Of a DNA stretch of 64,000 nt, positions 63,640 to 64,000 are shown piece after piece. The notes under the pieces were generated by a model, which did no database searches, had not been told where the DNA came from, and saw nothing but the letters and a program-made list of their open reading frames with translations. The position numbers and the translations under genes were made by a program. The first letter of the stretch is position 1; every line of letters starts with the position of its first letter. Source of the stretch: Taudactylus pleione (lineage: Eukaryota > Chordata > Amphibia > Anura > Myobatrachidae); assembly GCA_031769625.1 (NCBI GenBank), contig JAUIMM010000124.1:10304001-10368000 (forward strand). The letters are read 5' to 3'.

Positions 63640-64000
63640 CATGGTGTCAGTCATCCGCTGTGCAACTGGGTGACAGCTGTTATACATACTTCTTATATCA
63701 AAGGATTGTTTAATAGTCAATTGTTTTTTTTTAAATACTACTAGTAGTAGTCTTCTTGGGCCCTTTCTGGGATGAAGATCCACTCCCAGCAGAAGCAGCA
63801 ACAAGCATAGTACTCAAGGATCCTTCTGAGAAATCACGGATAGGAAAGGAGTCAGTCATGCTTATGAAATTGGATGCAGCAGGACTACTTCTGATCACAA
63901 TTGAGGATGTTGATGATGCAGGTATTGGTGGTGGAGATTGCAGGCACTTTGATCTAACATTGTTACATTTTTAGCCAAAGTTTCTGAATTTTCCCAACAC
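63640..64000 (-). pseudogene. hAT linker and early transposase fragment
   Basis: The reverse complement matches 29710-30110 of hAT element 1 (for example AAACAATTGACTATTAAACA and CACCCAGTTGCACAGC). Low-complexity Ser/Thr/Pro coding; no catalytic residues are left. Confidence 0.65.

Larger units (their letters stand above)
62541..64000 (-). mobile_element. hAT element 2, internally deleted
   Basis: TAGGGATGTGCGC at 62541 is the right terminus in reverse, followed by GGTTTTGGATCTG subterminal motifs and a 3' UTR matching hAT element 1 (for example 62880-62940 against 32160-32240). At about 63135 it jumps from 3' UTR into the N-terminal linker, so the transposase core is deleted. N-terminal linker sequence appears twice (63100-63310 and 63700-63990), so two fragments or an internal duplication are present. 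It continues past the window. Confidence 0.75.

Overview
The window is vertebrate nuclear DNA made almost entirely of mobile elements nested in one another. I found no convincing host protein gene, no intact rRNA or tRNA gene, and nothing bacterial. The mix (Ty3/Gypsy, BEL/Pao, DIRS with tyrosine recombinase, GIY-YIG Penelope-like elements, BED-type hAT, Harbinger with a MADF gene, 5S-derived pieces, and many hAT and Harbinger MITEs) fits a large amphibian genome, most likely a frog. The species is inference only.

Positions 1-19.1 kb hold one minus-strand Ty3/Gypsy element torn apart by insertions. Reading 5' to 3' on the minus strand: gag N-terminus (19034-18747), a Penelope-like insertion with a 7-bp target duplication (16219-18739), gag C-terminus (16230-15889), a C-rich terminal-inverted-repeat element in the zinc knuckle (12676-15888), zinc knuckle and protease (12675-12377), a hairpin-rich MITE (11801-12373), the pol linker, a minisatellite of about 190 thirty-bp units (4651-11575), RT (about 4325-3700), RNase H (3437-3216), another Penelope-like insertion with a 16-bp target duplication (954-2924), and integrase (953-1). 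The minisatellite lies in the protease-RT linker in the coding frame and has been duplicated together with linker and MITE sequence. This is the most unusual feature of the window.

Positions 19.6-27.4 kb hold a decayed BEL/Pao retrotransposon (19876-26396, plus strand) flanked by pieces of a C/T-rich minisatellite element, with a hairpin-type MITE inside its 3' LTR. Positions 28.1-39 kb hold a second Gypsy fragment joined to a BED-type hAT transposase. The hAT 3' region is split by a structurally complete DIRS element (32447-38203) that keeps both inverted termini and the internal complementary region.

Positions 39-42.4 kb hold a possible Penelope-type remnant, a palindrome-rich MITE and an 800-bp Harbinger MITE. 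Positions 42454-51676 are a Harbinger element with TTA target duplication, a MADF ORF1 and split transposase pieces, swollen by two hAT-type elements, microsatellites and a Penelope-type element carrying a 5S-like segment. Positions 53.2-55.3 kb hold further MITE-type sequence. Positions 55843-62501 hold a nearly complete Penelope-like element (minus strand, RT plus GIY-YIG) bounded by inverted repeats of about 340 bp. A second hAT copy runs from 62541 to the end.

All protein calls come from reading motifs by eye. No database search was run, so family assignments are firm where catalytic motifs are cited and tentative elsewhere.
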